Source of the DNA: Salisediminibacterium beveridgei
Lineage (GTDB): Bacteria; Bacillota; Bacilli; Bacillales; Salisediminibacteriaceae
DNA: 64,000 bases
Direction: 5' to 3'
NCBI RefSeq assembly: GCF_001721685.1
Contig: NZ_CP012502.1
Span: 1,240,001 to 1,304,000, forward strand
Shown piece after piece: positions 45,693-54,758 of this stretch (position 1 is its first letter; each line of letters opens with the position of its first letter). A program made the position numbers and the translations under genes. The notes under the pieces were generated by a model. That model made no database searches and was not told the origin of the DNA. It was given only the letters and a program-made list of their open reading frames with translations.

Positions 45693-46514
45693 CCTGACAT
45701 TCATATCCTTAGGCTCGGGTCCTTTTCGTTCTCCGCGGTCGAGTGCTTCGATGGCGAGCATATCTTCATCCGTGAGTTCGAAACCAAAGACGTCAAAATT
45801 TTCTTCAATTCTCGATGGCGTCACCGATTTAGGTATCACGATGTGCCCGCGCTGGATATGCCAACGAATGATCACCTGTGCCGGAGTTTTCGCGTGTTTC
45901 TCTGACAAGCTGGTCACCGTGCTGTGATTGAGTACGTCCCCACCTTGCATTAAAGGACTCCAGGCTTCGAGATAGATGTCTTCTTGATCAAGATAATTTT
46001 TCAATTCACGCTGCTGCAGGAACGGATGACACTCCACTTGATTGACGACAGGGCGGATGGTGCATTCTTTTTTTAATTTTTCTAAATGGTCGATGTCGAA
46101 ATTACAGACGCCGATGGCTTTGACTTTGCGATCGTGGTAGAGTTTTTCCATTGCCTTGTAGGTATCCACATAGTCATCAAATTCAGGGGTCGGCCAATGA
46201 ATCAGATACAAGTCCACATAATCAAGGCCCAACCGCTCCAAACTTTCATCAAAGGCTTTCAGAGTCTGTTCATACCCTTGGTCAGCGTTCCAGACCTTTG
46301 TGGTGATAAACAGGTCTTCACGGGGAACACCGCATTCCTTAATGGCACGCCCGACACCTTCTTCATTTTTGTAGATCATGGCAGTGTCGATGGCTGTATA
46401 GCCGGTTTTAACTGCATGAATGACTGCAGGAACTGCCTCTTCGTTCTCTACCTGCCACACACCAAAACCGAGTTGAGGCATTTTGAGGCCATTATTCAAT
46501 CGTACATCAGTCAT
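45690..46514 (-). CDS. aldo/keto reductase
   Basis: 274-residue NADPH-dependent oxidoreductase of the AKR5 type. The catalytic tetrad is visible: D and Y in 'AIDTAMIYKNEEG', K in 'FITTKVWNADQG', H in 'YLIHWPTPE'. The cofactor-binding 'VIPKSVTPSRIEENFDVFGF' lies near the end. Relatives reduce methylglyoxal, 2,5-diketogluconate and other carbonyls; substrate is undecided. AGGAGG precedes ATG 46514. It is divergent from the lipoate ligase gene. The repeat copy 5 ends exactly at its stop. Confidence 0.92.
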   Translation of the reverse strand: MTDVRLNNGLKMPQLGFGVWQVENEEAVPAVIHAVKTGYTAIDTAMIYKNEEGVGRAIKECGVPREDLFITTKVWNADQGYEQTLKAFDESLERLGLDYVDLYLIHWPTPEFDDYVDTYKAMEKLYHDRKVKAIGVCNFDIDHLEKLKKECTIRPVVNQVECHPFLQQRELKNYLDQEDIYLEAWSPLMQGGDVLNHSTVTSLSEKHAKTPAQVIIRWHIQRGHIVIPKSVTPSRIEENFDVFGFELTDEDMLAIEALDRGERKGPEPKDMNVR

Positions 46515-46626
46515 ATGTATTCCTCCTTGGTAAGTATATGTAAAGCATACTCATTATAACACAGCCCGGTATTTTTTCTGAAGGATTGCCCTTGCAGTTA
46601 ACCTTTTCTAAACATTGTGATAAGAT

Positions 46627-46646
46627 ATTGACAGTTGCATGTCAAT
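46627..46646 (+). promoter_or_regulatory. palindrome upstream of the lipoate ligase gene
   Basis: ATTGACA (46627-46633) and TGTCAAT (46640-46646) form a perfect inverted repeat with a 6-base centre. The left arm contains TTGACA and could also serve as a -35; no clear -10 is seen at the right distance. Operator role is inference. Confidence 0.4.
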
Positions 46647-46707
46647 CAAGCTTTTGATCAAAACGTAGCTTGTTTCATGCAGACCCAGTTTAGAAGGAGG
46701 CACCATC

Positions 46708-47694
46708 ATGAAATATATTGATAACGAAAATGTCCACGATCCACGGGTGAATCTGGCGATTGAAGAATACGCCCTTCGTCATCTTCCGATTGATGACACG
46801 TACTTATTGTTTTATGTGAATGAGCCTTGCATCATTGTCGGAAAAAATCAAAATACTGCAGAAGAAATCAATCGTGACTACGTGGAAGAGAATAATGTTC
46901 ATGTAGTGCGGCGCTTGTCCGGAGGCGGGGCCGTTTACCAGGATAAAGGCAACTTGAATTTCAGTTTCATTACGAAAGATGACGGAGACAGTTTCTCGAA
47001 CTTCAAAAAATTCACACAGCCTGTGATTGATACCCTGAAGAAGCTCGGTGTGGACGCGCAACTGAGTGGCCGAAATGATATCCATGCAGGCGATAGAAAA
47101 ATCTCAGGAAATGCACAATATACCACAAAGGGTCGGATGTTCAGTCATGGCACGCTGCTTCTTGATTCAGACATTGAACAAGTCGTCATGGCATTGAATG
47201 TAAGTGATGAGAAAATTCGTTCCAAGGGTATTAAATCGATTCGCAGCCGGGTGGCTAACATCAACGAATTTCTTGATCATAAGATGAATGTTGACGAATT
47301 GAAGAAAGCGATTCTCGAATTTGTATTTGCTGAAGGCGATGTGGAAACACAACAATTAACAGAAGAAGATTGGGAGGGAATCCATAAAATTTCCAAAGAA
47401 CGCTATCAAAATTGGGACTGGAACTACGGAAAGAATCCGAAATTTGATTTGCACCGGTCGAAGAAATTTGATGCAGGACTGATTGATATTCGCATGAATG
47501 TCAAAGGTAATGTAATCACAGATGTGAAGATCTTTGGCGATTTCTTTGGCGTGGGTGAAGTCGCTGACGTGGAGGATTTGCTGAAAGATGTACGTTATGA
47601 GGAAAAAGCAATACATGAAGCACTTCAGGATCTGGATATGACACATTATTTCGGTCGAGTATCGAAAGAAGAGCTTATTGAATTGATTTACTGA
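46708..47694 (+). CDS. lplJ: lipoate--protein ligase (LplJ-like)
   Basis: Attaches scavenged lipoate to E2 and GcvH lipoyl domains. 328 residues: 'NLAIEEYAL' and 'PCIIVGKNQNTAEEINRDYV', the lipoyl-AMP site 'VVRRLSGGGAVYQDKGNLNF', and 'GRNDIHAGDRKISGNAQY' with the catalytic lysine, then the C-terminal accessory domain ('KKFDAGLIDIRMNVKGNV'). AAGGAGG precedes ATG 46708. A terminator immediately follows, inside the end of the convergent PAP2 gene. Confidence 0.94.
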   Translation: MKYIDNENVHDPRVNLAIEEYALRHLPIDDTYLLFYVNEPCIIVGKNQNTAEEINRDYVEENNVHVVRRLSGGGAVYQDKGNLNFSFITKDDGDSFSNFKKFTQPVIDTLKKLGVDAQLSGRNDIHAGDRKISGNAQYTTKGRMFSHGTLLLDSDIEQVVMALNVSDEKIRSKGIKSIRSRVANINEFLDHKMNVDELKKAILEFVFAEGDVETQQLTEEDWEGIHKISKERYQNWDWNYGKNPKFDLHRSKKFDAGLIDIRMNVKGNVITDVKIFGDFFGVGEVADVEDLLKDVRYEEKAIHEALQDLDMTHYFGRVSKEELIELIY

Positions 47695-47697
47695 ATG

Positions 47698-47739
47698 AAA
47701 AGCAGTCCATTCATCACGGAAAATGAATGGACTGCTTTT
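47698..47739. terminator. bidirectional terminator between lplJ and the PAP2 gene
   Basis: AAAAGCAGTCCATTCA and TGAATGGACTGCTTTT pair perfectly around a 10-base loop; the right arm is coding sequence of the PAP2 gene end. Confidence 0.85.
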
Positions 47740-48601
47740 GTCTGTTTAATCGGAGAAATAAAAACAATGCAGGAGCAAAATATGTGATCCATATGCCGAG
47801 GATCGCGTATCTGAGCGCTTCAAATATAAGTGGATCAGGAAAGACGATCTTAAGACCTGACTGCAGGGAGAACGTGATCACGATCCCGAGGATGAATGCG
47901 ATGATCTTTCTGAGCCAGGAGGTTTCCGTGAGTTCAGGTAACCACATGAGTTGAAAAACAAAACCCAGTGTTGCCCCAATTAGGATGCCACCATATTGAA
48001 ACCCTTCTGTTTCAGGAAGTAACCAGAGCATTCCCGCAGGAATCAATATTGCGGCAATGAGAAATACGATCGCAGGTATTTTATGGATTCGTAAGAAGAT
48101 GAAATAACCGCTGATGGCTATAGCGACACCGATGACGAGACCCGCTATTACATCACTCGGCCAGTGCAGGCCTGTATAAAGGCGGGAGAACGAAATGGCA
48201 AGGACGAGTAAGACGGCGAATCCTGTAAACAAGGGGTGTCGAACAACCAAAGCAAGATACGTCCAGAGAGCGGAAGATCCCTGGGCGTGTCCACTTGGAA
48301 AGGCGTCATTCGGATAATGACTCCCAACTTCGGCGGATTCCACAAATATACTCTCAATCCCCTCTGTACCGACAGGTCTGGGGATCGCCATCGTGATCTT
48401 GATAAACGAATTGACGAAAGCAGATAATAAGAACACATAAAATAAGGAAAAACCGATCCGTCTCGACAGAGTCCAATAGACAAACGGAATCATCAAGAAA
48501 TAAAACTCTTCATTCCCAATAAAAGTAAAAATCCTGGCGAACGTATTGAAAAAATCGTTTTGGTACTGTGTGATTTCCTGCAGGATCCGTAGTTCAGTCA
48601 T
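47714..48601 (-). CDS. PAP2-family membrane phosphatase
   Basis: 295-residue membrane protein with the three PAP2 phosphatase motifs: 'KITMAIPRP', 'PSGHAQGSSA' and 'SRLYTGLHWPSDVIAG', and about eight membrane spans, more than the six of simple PAP2 proteins. It would dephosphorylate a lipid phosphate such as undecaprenyl-PP or phosphatidic acid; which one is not readable. AAGGAGGA precedes ATG 48601. Its 3' end supplies one arm of the shared terminator. Confidence 0.9.
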   Translation of the reverse strand: MTELRILQEITQYQNDFFNTFARIFTFIGNEEFYFLMIPFVYWTLSRRIGFSLFYVFLLSAFVNSFIKITMAIPRPVGTEGIESIFVESAEVGSHYPNDAFPSGHAQGSSALWTYLALVVRHPLFTGFAVLLVLAISFSRLYTGLHWPSDVIAGLVIGVAIAISGYFIFLRIHKIPAIVFLIAAILIPAGMLWLLPETEGFQYGGILIGATLGFVFQLMWLPELTETSWLRKIIAFILGIVITFSLQSGLKIVFPDPLIFEALRYAILGIWITYFAPALFLFLRLNRQKQSIHFP

Positions 48602-48683
48602 ACTTTTCCTCCTTATGTAAATGAACAGCTTTCATGTATGGGCTATTATTCCATTCCACATGACTGCTTTATATCCCTGCAAA

Positions 48684-48755
48684 AATAAAGATAACTTGGC
48701 TTCTCGCTATATTAATGGCGAAAACCCTAGTTGCACTTATATTTTCCAATGAAGT
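48684..48755 (-). repeat. dispersed intergenic repeat, copy 6
   Basis: On the minus strand: TTCATTGGAAAATATAAGTG, then CAACTAGGGTTTTCGCCATT, then GCGAGAAGCCAAG and TTATCTTTA. It lies between the deoD terminator and the PAP2 gene start, just beyond the deoD hairpin. Confidence 0.65.
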
Positions 48756-48783
48756 AAAAAAACCGGCAATCAGCCGGTTTTTT
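48756..48783 (-). terminator. terminator of deoD
   Basis: AAAAAAACCGGC and GCCGGTTTTTT pair around AATCA, directly after deoD on the minus strand. Confidence 0.85.
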
Positions 48784-48806
48784 GCATGTGTTCATATTGA
48801 AATCCA

Positions 48807-49514
48807 TCAGTCGGCAATGGCTGCATCGAGGGCAACATAGATCATATCATTAAACGTTTCCTGACGTTCTTGGGACGTTGTTTCTTCACCCGTCAGAATA
48901 TGGTCACTGACCGTCAGGACCGATAAGGCTTTTACGCCGAATTTGGCTGCAATCGTATACAGTGCAGATGATTCCATCTCCACGGCAAGCACCTGGTGTT
49001 TTGCGAGATTTGGAATCAAGGTCTCATCTTCATTATAGAAAATATCGCTCGTGAAGACATTACCCACTTTGACGTTCATATCCCGATTCATCGCACCATC
49101 GTAGGCCTTTTTCAAAAGGTCGAAGTCTGCAGTCGGCGCGAAGTCAATACCGTTAAAGAGGTGCTGATTTACCCCGCTGTTAGAAGAGGCACTCATTCCG
49201 ATGATGACGTCACGGACTTTTACATCTTTTTGAATAGCACCGCATGTCCCGACACGAATGAGATTCTTTACACCATAATCGTTTATCAATTCATGCGCAT
49301 AAATTGAAATGGATGGTACACCCATTCCCGTTCCCTGTACAGATACGCGCTTTCCTTTGTAAGTGCCCGTATACCCGTACATTCCTCGTACTTCATTATA
49401 AAGTGTAATGTCTTCAAGAAAATTTTCGGCAATGTATTTCGCTCGCAGCGGATCCCCAGGCAGCAGGATTGATTCTGCAATATCACCTTTTTTTGCACCA
49501 ATGTGAACACTCAT
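48807..49514 (-). CDS. deoD: purine nucleoside phosphorylase DeoD
   Basis: Hexameric-type phosphorylase that splits purine (deoxy)nucleosides to base and sugar-1-phosphate. 235 residues: phosphate-site '[18 protein letters not shown]', '[16 protein letters not shown]', 'RVGTCGAI', ribose-site '[14 protein letters not shown]' and catalytic aspartate in 'VSDHILTGE'. AAAGGATG precedes ATG 49514; the ATG at 49523 overlaps this site. It is a single gene with its own terminator. Confidence 0.96.
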   Translation of the reverse strand: MSVHIGAKKGDIAESILLPGDPLRAKYIAENFLEDITLYNEVRGMYGYTGTYKGKRVSVQGTGMGVPSISIYAHELINDYGVKNLIRVGTCGAIQKDVKVRDVIIGMSASSNSGVNQHLFNGIDFAPTADFDLLKKAYDGAMNRDMNVKVGNVFTSDIFYNEDETLIPNLAKHQVLAVEMESSALYTIAAKFGVKALSVLTVSDHILTGEETTSQERQETFNDMIYVALDAAIAD

Positions 49515-49597
49515 GTTTATCATCCTTTCAATTTAAAAATAGAAGTCTGACCTCTTGTTCATTGTATCATGAACCACGCATAATGTTAACGTATTCT

Positions 49598-50041
49598 TTA
49601 TGTTTGTGACGCGATGCGACTGATACGCCGTTTGAGCATAGCGATTCCGCGTCCGCCGGCCTGGAAGTGACGGAGTTTCCCGGATCGATCAAACAGATAA
49701 TAAGCAGGCACGAAGCGATTTTCAAAAAAACCGGTGATCGTCTGATCCTGATCAAGAATGCATGGCTGACTGATGTTGAAGTCATTCAGATCACTGAGGA
49801 TCCGTGTCCGGTCGTAATCGATTTCTTTCCTTGGCATATGAACTGCAATGGTTACTACATCATCAGCAAAATCCTCTTTTAACTGATTCAATTCCGGGAA
49901 ATCTTTTTTGCAAAGAATGCAGCTGACAGACCAGAAGTGGACCAGAATCATTTTTTCAGGATGCTGTTTTACGATTGTTTCATTGCCGTTGAACCACTCC
50001 TGTGCTTTTGACAAATCAGGCAAGGGGCTGTTTCGATTCAT
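49598..50041 (-). CDS. thioredoxin-like (TlpA/ResA-type) protein
   Basis: 147-residue thioredoxin fold with the active-site motif C-I-L-C in 'FWSVSCILCKKDFPEL' and the cis-proline region 'ENRFVPAYYLFDRSGKL'. No signal peptide is present, so it is probably cytosolic, unlike ResA. AAGGAG precedes ATG 50041. It follows the peroxiredoxin gene by 25 bases on the same strand, so it may act as the reductant for that peroxiredoxin; this is inference from position. Confidence 0.88.
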   Translation of the reverse strand: MNRNSPLPDLSKAQEWFNGNETIVKQHPEKMILVHFWSVSCILCKKDFPELNQLKEDFADDVVTIAVHMPRKEIDYDRTRILSDLNDFNISQPCILDQDQTITGFFENRFVPAYYLFDRSGKLRHFQAGGRGIAMLKRRISRIASQT

Positions 50042-50066
50042 TTTTCACACTCCTTTTTCGGAAGAA

Positions 50067-50612
50067 TCACAGCGTTTCGTCACCGGGCTGCCAGTTGGCA
50101 GGGCATAAACCGTCAGTCTGAAGCGCCTGGAGAGTCATCAATGTATGCGGAATACTTCGTCCAATATCATGGTGGTTGACCTGAGCATACAGCAGCTCAC
50201 CTACCGGACTGATAATGTATAACCCCCTCAGATTGATGCCTTCTTCTTCAACCAGCACACCATATTCTTTAGATACATGGTGACTGGGATCAGCTGCGAG
50301 AGGGTACGCCAAGGATCCAATTCCTTTGTTGTCCCGGTCCATCGAGGTCCAGGCTTTGTGACTGTGTATTGTATCCGTTGAGATGCCAACGATTTCTGTG
50401 TTGAGCTCTTTGAAAGAATCATAAGCATCACTGAAAGCAATGATTTCTGTCGGGCAAACAGTGGAGAAATTCATTGGGTAAAAAAACAAAAGGGTCCACT
50501 TATCCTCCTTCATAATCATTTCAAGACTCACTTTCCCAAATGACTGATCCGGTAATATCGCATCCAGTTCGAACCTCGGGGCTTGTTTACCAACCATACG
50601 TTTATCTGTCAT
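50067..50612 (-). CDS. 2-Cys peroxiredoxin (AhpC/Prx1 type)
   Basis: 181-residue thiol peroxidase. The peroxidatic cysteine is in 'NFSTVCPTEIIAF' and the resolving cysteine in 'GLCPANWQPGDE' near the C-terminus, so it is a typical 2-Cys enzyme. AAGGAG precedes ATG 50612. It lies between the tRNA nucleotidyltransferase-like gene (six bases) and the thioredoxin-like gene, forming an unusual operon that joins RNA processing and peroxide defence. No ahpF is adjacent. Confidence 0.93.
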   Translation of the reverse strand: MTDKRMVGKQAPRFELDAILPDQSFGKVSLEMIMKEDKWTLLFFYPMNFSTVCPTEIIAFSDAYDSFKELNTEIVGISTDTIHSHKAWTSMDRDNKGIGSLAYPLAADPSHHVSKEYGVLVEEEGINLRGLYIISPVGELLYAQVNHHDIGRSIPHTLMTLQALQTDGLCPANWQPGDETL

Positions 50613-50618
50613 GATGGC

Positions 50619-53207
50619 TCACTCCTTATTTTCTTGAGATTGAATATGCTGAATCAATTCGTCTTTTGTGCTCTCAGGATACTCTAACTGCTGACATGCT
50701 GCATCAAACAGCATTTTTTTAAAGTCTGGGGAAGGGGTATATCCTTCACGGATCAGATCTTGTCCAGTGAGTTCAAATGAAATGGATGCACGCCGATTCA
50801 AATAGTTCTTGACCATTTCCGTGTGTTCAGAAAGTAAATGGGAACAGGATACAGAGATAGCTTCATCTGTAGAACCGGCAAATTGTACATGCAGGTCAGA
50901 TATCGAATAGTCAGAGCGGATGTTTGTCACTAAAGGGATTAAACGGAGGACATCATAAAATAGTTTCCGCTCATATTTTCGCGACGCATAGCCTTCGATG
51001 TGATGGCTTTCCTCAAGCACATCTTTGTAAAACATCATCACATAGCCAAGCCAAATGTGACTCTCAAATGGTTTTTGTACTTCATCAAACAGGTTCTTGA
51101 AGCCGTTCATTGCTTTGATTCTTTTTATAATCAGTTGGTTACTGACTTTACTTTTCAGAATAAATGAAGTGATGCCCAGATCTCTCATCCGTTCAAAGGA
51201 TGCAAGCGGATTTTCTTCATAGAACATTCGTGACAGCTCCGCAGCCTGGCGGGATTTTGATACTGACATCAGATTGTTAGCGGACTGAATGGCCAAATCT
51301 GCAGTTTGTTCATCCATTTCAAACTGGAAACGGCTCTCAAAACGAATAGCACGAAGGATCCGCGTAGGGTCTTCAACGAAACTCAAATTGTACAGTGTAC
51401 GTATCCGTCCCTGATTAAGGTCTTCATAGCCATGAAAGTAGTCAAGAAGATCACCGAACTCATCGGGACTGATACAGATACCCATGGCATTAATGGTGAA
51501 ATCTCTTCGGTACAAATCTTCTTTAATCGTTGATAACTCAACTTTGGGCAGTGCAGCTGGAAAATCGTAATATTCTGTCCGGGCACTGGTCAGGTCAATC
51601 TTGAAACCGGCAGGGTGTTTCCACGTAGCTGTGCGAAATTCATGGTGCGTCCGGATTTGTCCACCGTAGATTTCTTGTAGTTTAGCAGCAAGTGTGATGC
51701 CATCTCCTTCTACGACGATGTCCATGTCTTCGTTTGAGTGTTCGAGCAGAAGGTCTCTGACCATACCTCCGATTAAATAAGCAGACATGTTGATCTGTGC
51801 TGCCGTTTTGCCGATCATTGTGAGTAATTGAAACAGATCTTCAGGCATTTTTTTACGCATGGTTTGGGTTAATTGCCGCTTCATAGGAACGGAAGATCCG
51901 GTCAAGGATGAAAAATTCATCACCTTTTTTCCGTGCATGGCCCGGATCACATCAGAACGTGAAACAATACCGGCTAATTGATTTCCATCCATAACAGGAA
52001 GCCTGCCCACCTGATCTTCAATCATCAGTTCACGGATTTCTTCAATGGTGGTATCTTTCGATATCGTAATCGGATTTCGGCTCATATATCCTTTTACTGG
52101 TGCATGTCCAAGCTGATGGTGGAGTGCTTTATCCACATCACGCCTGGAAATGATCCCGGTAATCCTGTCGTTTTCTACGACAGGAAAACCTGTGTGTCCA
52201 TAGCGGTATAACATTTTTGAAGCTGTTTCTATGGTGGTGTCCGGTGCAATGACTCTTACGGGCGTCGACATCATGTCCTTTGCTGTCAATGCAGGCAAGA
52301 TGATGTGATGGAGTTGATTCTTGATTTGAGCCAAAAGCAAAACCGCGCTCGTTTGGTCGACGTTTGCAGCAGCAGCCTGATGATGCCCCCCGCCATCAAA
52401 CTGTTTGACCAACGGGAGCAAGTCAATGCGCTCTGACTGTGCTCTTGTGGTAATAAAGGTTTTGTTACCCATCGTAACAATAGCAATCATGGCGTCTGCA
52501 CCAGTGACTTGCAGGAGTTTGGATGTGACAGTGGCCAGGTGACCGGTGTAAAATGTTTGTTCATGATGGGCGATACAAACGATCAGACCGTCGACAGATT
52601 CCGTTTGCATTTCATCAAGAAGAATTTGAAATAAATTCTGCTGATCTTCTTTGAGCGGCGGTTCGCGGAACTGATCCACGACCCTTAAATTGGCACCTTG
52701 TTCCAGGAAGTAGCTTGCTGCTGCCAAATCTCTTGCGGTAGTATGAGGATACGTGAATGATCCTGTATCTGAATAAGCTCCGAGAGCAAATACAGTCGCT
52801 TCAAAAGGAGAAAGTTCCATGTTGGCGGATCGGATCCTTTCAGTTAACAATGTAATGGTTGCACCGACCTGTTCGATTTGAGATTCGATCGCCTTTACGG
52901 AGCCAACTGATTCCGGGTGATGATCAAAGACACGGAATTCTGCTTCTTCAGGTATGTACTCATGAAAGTTCCCAGTTCGTTCAACGGCATTGGTATCGAC
53001 AAGGATCACTTCAGTAACTACGGACCAATTCAAATGATTATTCCTTGTATATGGAAAAGTGTCTTTATAAATTGCGAAAAAGTGATCGACTTCAGCAGAC
53101 AGTTTGGAAGGCAGAACCAGTGCTGCATCCGGGAACAGTTTTTTTGCGGCCAGCATCGAAGCAAAGCCGTCAAAATCAAGGTTAGTGTGGGATAATATCA
53201 CGCGCAT
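50619..53207 (-). CDS. DHH-CBS-CBS-tRNA nucleotidyltransferase fusion (A-adding/CCA type)
   Basis: 862 residues with four domain types. DHH phosphoesterase (about 1-180, DHH at 95-97) with its DHHA1 half ('FDGGGHHQAAA', about 270-280); two CBS domains (about 310-430); a class II poly(A) polymerase/CCA-type nucleotidyltransferase with 'YLIGGMVRDLLL' and catalytic D494 and D496 in 'EDMDIVVEG', 'RRDFTINAMG' and 'EDPTRILRAIRFESRF'; and a C-terminal helical part. Fusions of this kind are known in some bacteria, where the head is an A-adding enzyme working with a separate CC-adding enzyme. Whether this one adds A only or full CCA is not decided by sequence reading. GGAGG precedes ATG 53207. Confidence 0.92.
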   Translation of the reverse strand: MRVILSHTNLDFDGFASMLAAKKLFPDAALVLPSKLSAEVDHFFAIYKDTFPYTRNNHLNWSVVTEVILVDTNAVERTGNFHEYIPEEAEFRVFDHHPESVGSVKAIESQIEQVGATITLLTERIRSANMELSPFEATVFALGAYSDTGSFTYPHTTARDLAAASYFLEQGANLRVVDQFREPPLKEDQQNLFQILLDEMQTESVDGLIVCIAHHEQTFYTGHLATVTSKLLQVTGADAMIAIVTMGNKTFITTRAQSERIDLLPLVKQFDGGGHHQAAAANVDQTSAVLLLAQIKNQLHHIILPALTAKDMMSTPVRVIAPDTTIETASKMLYRYGHTGFPVVENDRITGIISRRDVDKALHHQLGHAPVKGYMSRNPITISKDTTIEEIRELMIEDQVGRLPVMDGNQLAGIVSRSDVIRAMHGKKVMNFSSLTGSSVPMKRQLTQTMRKKMPEDLFQLLTMIGKTAAQINMSAYLIGGMVRDLLLEHSNEDMDIVVEGDGITLAAKLQEIYGGQIRTHHEFRTATWKHPAGFKIDLTSARTEYYDFPAALPKVELSTIKEDLYRRDFTINAMGICISPDEFGDLLDYFHGYEDLNQGRIRTLYNLSFVEDPTRILRAIRFESRFQFEMDEQTADLAIQSANNLMSVSKSRQAAELSRMFYEENPLASFERMRDLGITSFILKSKVSNQLIIKRIKAMNGFKNLFDEVQKPFESHIWLGYVMMFYKDVLEESHHIEGYASRKYERKLFYDVLRLIPLVTNIRSDYSISDLHVQFAGSTDEAISVSCSHLLSEHTEMVKNYLNRRASISFELTGQDLIREGYTPSPDFKKMLFDAACQQLEYPESTKDELIQHIQSQENKE

Positions 53208-53261
53208 GATCTATGCCTCCATTCAAACAGTTTACATTTTCAGTATACGTGAGGAAGCGAC

Positions 53262-53296
53262 AAAAAACACCTCAAACAGTATGATGAGGTGTTTTT
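53262..53296 (-). terminator. terminator of pssA
   Basis: AAAAAACACCTCA and TGAGGTGTTTTT pair around a 10-base loop, just after the pssA stop on the minus strand. Confidence 0.85.
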
Positions 53297-53304
53297 AAAT
53301 CAAA

Positions 53305-53847
53305 TTATGCTTTTTTCACGCTGAAAGAACTGATCATCAGGACAGATAATGTTAGAATAATAAACATGAAGACATGTGGTTCAATTACTCCTTCAAGCAG
53401 ATAAGTGATTGTCAAAATACAACCACCGGCAGTAATCGGAAGACCGACAAAGTAACCTTTGTGATCAGAAATATTAAATCTGGCCAGTCTGATGGCACCG
53501 CATGCAATAAATATCACTGTTGCCAACGACCCAGCGACGCCGAAACTGTGCAATGTTGACTGATAAATTAAAAGTGCGGGAGCCAGTCCAAACGATATCA
53601 GGTCGCAAAGCGAATCAAGCTGCTTGCCCATTTCGGATTCAATATTGAGTTTTCGTGCTACCTTGCCATCAAACCGGTCAAAAACAGCAGCGACGACGAT
53701 CAAAGCAACGGTAATACCAAGCTGGCCCTGCATGACAAAGAGAATCGCCATCGTTCCAAGACCCAGGTTTAAGATGGTCAAAAGATTCGCTGTTTGACTT
53801 CGTACACGCCTGAATGTATTGTCAACAAGATGTTGTAGTAAGATCAA
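53305..53847 (-). CDS. pssA: CDP-diacylglycerol--serine O-phosphatidyltransferase
   Basis: Membrane enzyme that makes phosphatidylserine. 180 residues with about six spans and the complete CDP-alcohol phosphatidyltransferase motif: 'DRFDGKVARKLN' then 'SEMGKQLDSLCD' (D..DG..AR...G...D...D). The start is a TTG at 53847, the first codon in frame after AAGGAG; no ATG is near. It is divergent from psd, whose product decarboxylates the lipid made here, so the two give phosphatidylethanolamine. Confidence 0.93.
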   Translation of the reverse strand: MILLQHLVDNTFRRVRSQTANLLTILNLGLGTMAILFVMQGQLGITVALIVVAAVFDRFDGKVARKLNIESEMGKQLDSLCDLISFGLAPALLIYQSTLHSFGVAGSLATVIFIACGAIRLARFNISDHKGYFVGLPITAGGCILTITYLLEGVIEPHVFMFIILTLSVLMISSFSVKKA

Positions 53848-53963
53848 ATGGACTCACGCTCCTTCAGGATATAAAATCCCTTTAATAAATGTTAATTATA
53901 CCATATTTATCTCTTTGCATCACTCGTAAATTATGAATGTTCTATGAATTCAGGAGGAAGACG

Positions 53964-54755
53964 ATGAAAAAGACAGTATACAGAACAATAATGACTTTGT
54001 TGACATCAAGAAATGTTTCGAATGCCTTGCGTGCCTATACCTTGTCCAAATACAGCAGACCATTGATAAAACCATTTGCTAAATGGATTAAATTCAATCA
54101 GGAAGAATCTCAGAAGAAACTGGCTGATTTTGAATCATTGAGTGCCATATTTACCAGGCAGCTGAAAGAAGGTGCCAGGCCTGTAGCATCAGGAAGAAAT
54201 ATAATCGTGAGTCCAGCGGATGGTGTTTTGACGGCTTCAGGAAAAATGATGGGTGATGATGCTGTATTTCAAGTAAAGGGTTCGTCTTATTCACTCAAGG
54301 AGCTGATCGGGAAAGAGGAACTTTTGAGAGCCTTTACTCATGGAAGTTTTGCAGTGATCTATCTCGCTCCACATAACTATCACAGAGTCCATGCGCCTGT
54401 AAGTGGCGATCGACTTCGTAGTTATGCTCTTGGATGTCGTTCTGAGCCAGTAAACCGCTGGGGATTAACTTATGGAAGAAACCCATTGTCGGGGAACTAT
54501 CGATTAATCACGGAAGTTGCAACCGACTTCGGACAAAGTGCTGTGATCAAAGTTGGCGCAGTCAATGTAAACAGCATTCAATTAACAGCTTTTGACCGAT
54601 TGATCGAGAAAGGTGACGAAATGGGCTTTTTTTCATTCGGTTCCACCGTGATTCTGCTTTTCGAATCGCAATATATTGACTGGATTGAACAAGGAGAAGA
54701 TCTGAATATTCCAGTACTGACAGGTGAACGAATAGGTCAAGTGATGGGAGAGTGA
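53964..54755 (+). CDS. psd: phosphatidylserine decarboxylase proenzyme
   Basis: Makes phosphatidylethanolamine; a pyruvoyl enzyme formed by self-cleavage. 263 residues: 'VSPADGVLTASGKM', 'PHNYHRVHAPVSGD' with the catalytic histidine, 'VGAVNVNSI', and the cleavage site in FSFGSTVILLF (GST, serine becomes pyruvoyl). AGGAGGA precedes ATG 53964; an upstream in-frame ATG at 53943 precedes that site. It is divergent from pssA, and cdaR starts three bases after its stop. Confidence 0.94.
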   Translation: MKKTVYRTIMTLLTSRNVSNALRAYTLSKYSRPLIKPFAKWIKFNQEESQKKLADFESLSAIFTRQLKEGARPVASGRNIIVSPADGVLTASGKMMGDDAVFQVKGSSYSLKELIGKEELLRAFTHGSFAVIYLAPHNYHRVHAPVSGDRLRSYALGCRSEPVNRWGLTYGRNPLSGNYRLITEVATDFGQSAVIKVGAVNVNSIQLTAFDRLIEKGDEMGFFSFGSTVILLFESQYIDWIEQGEDLNIPVLTGERIGQVMGE

Positions 54756-54758
54756 ATC

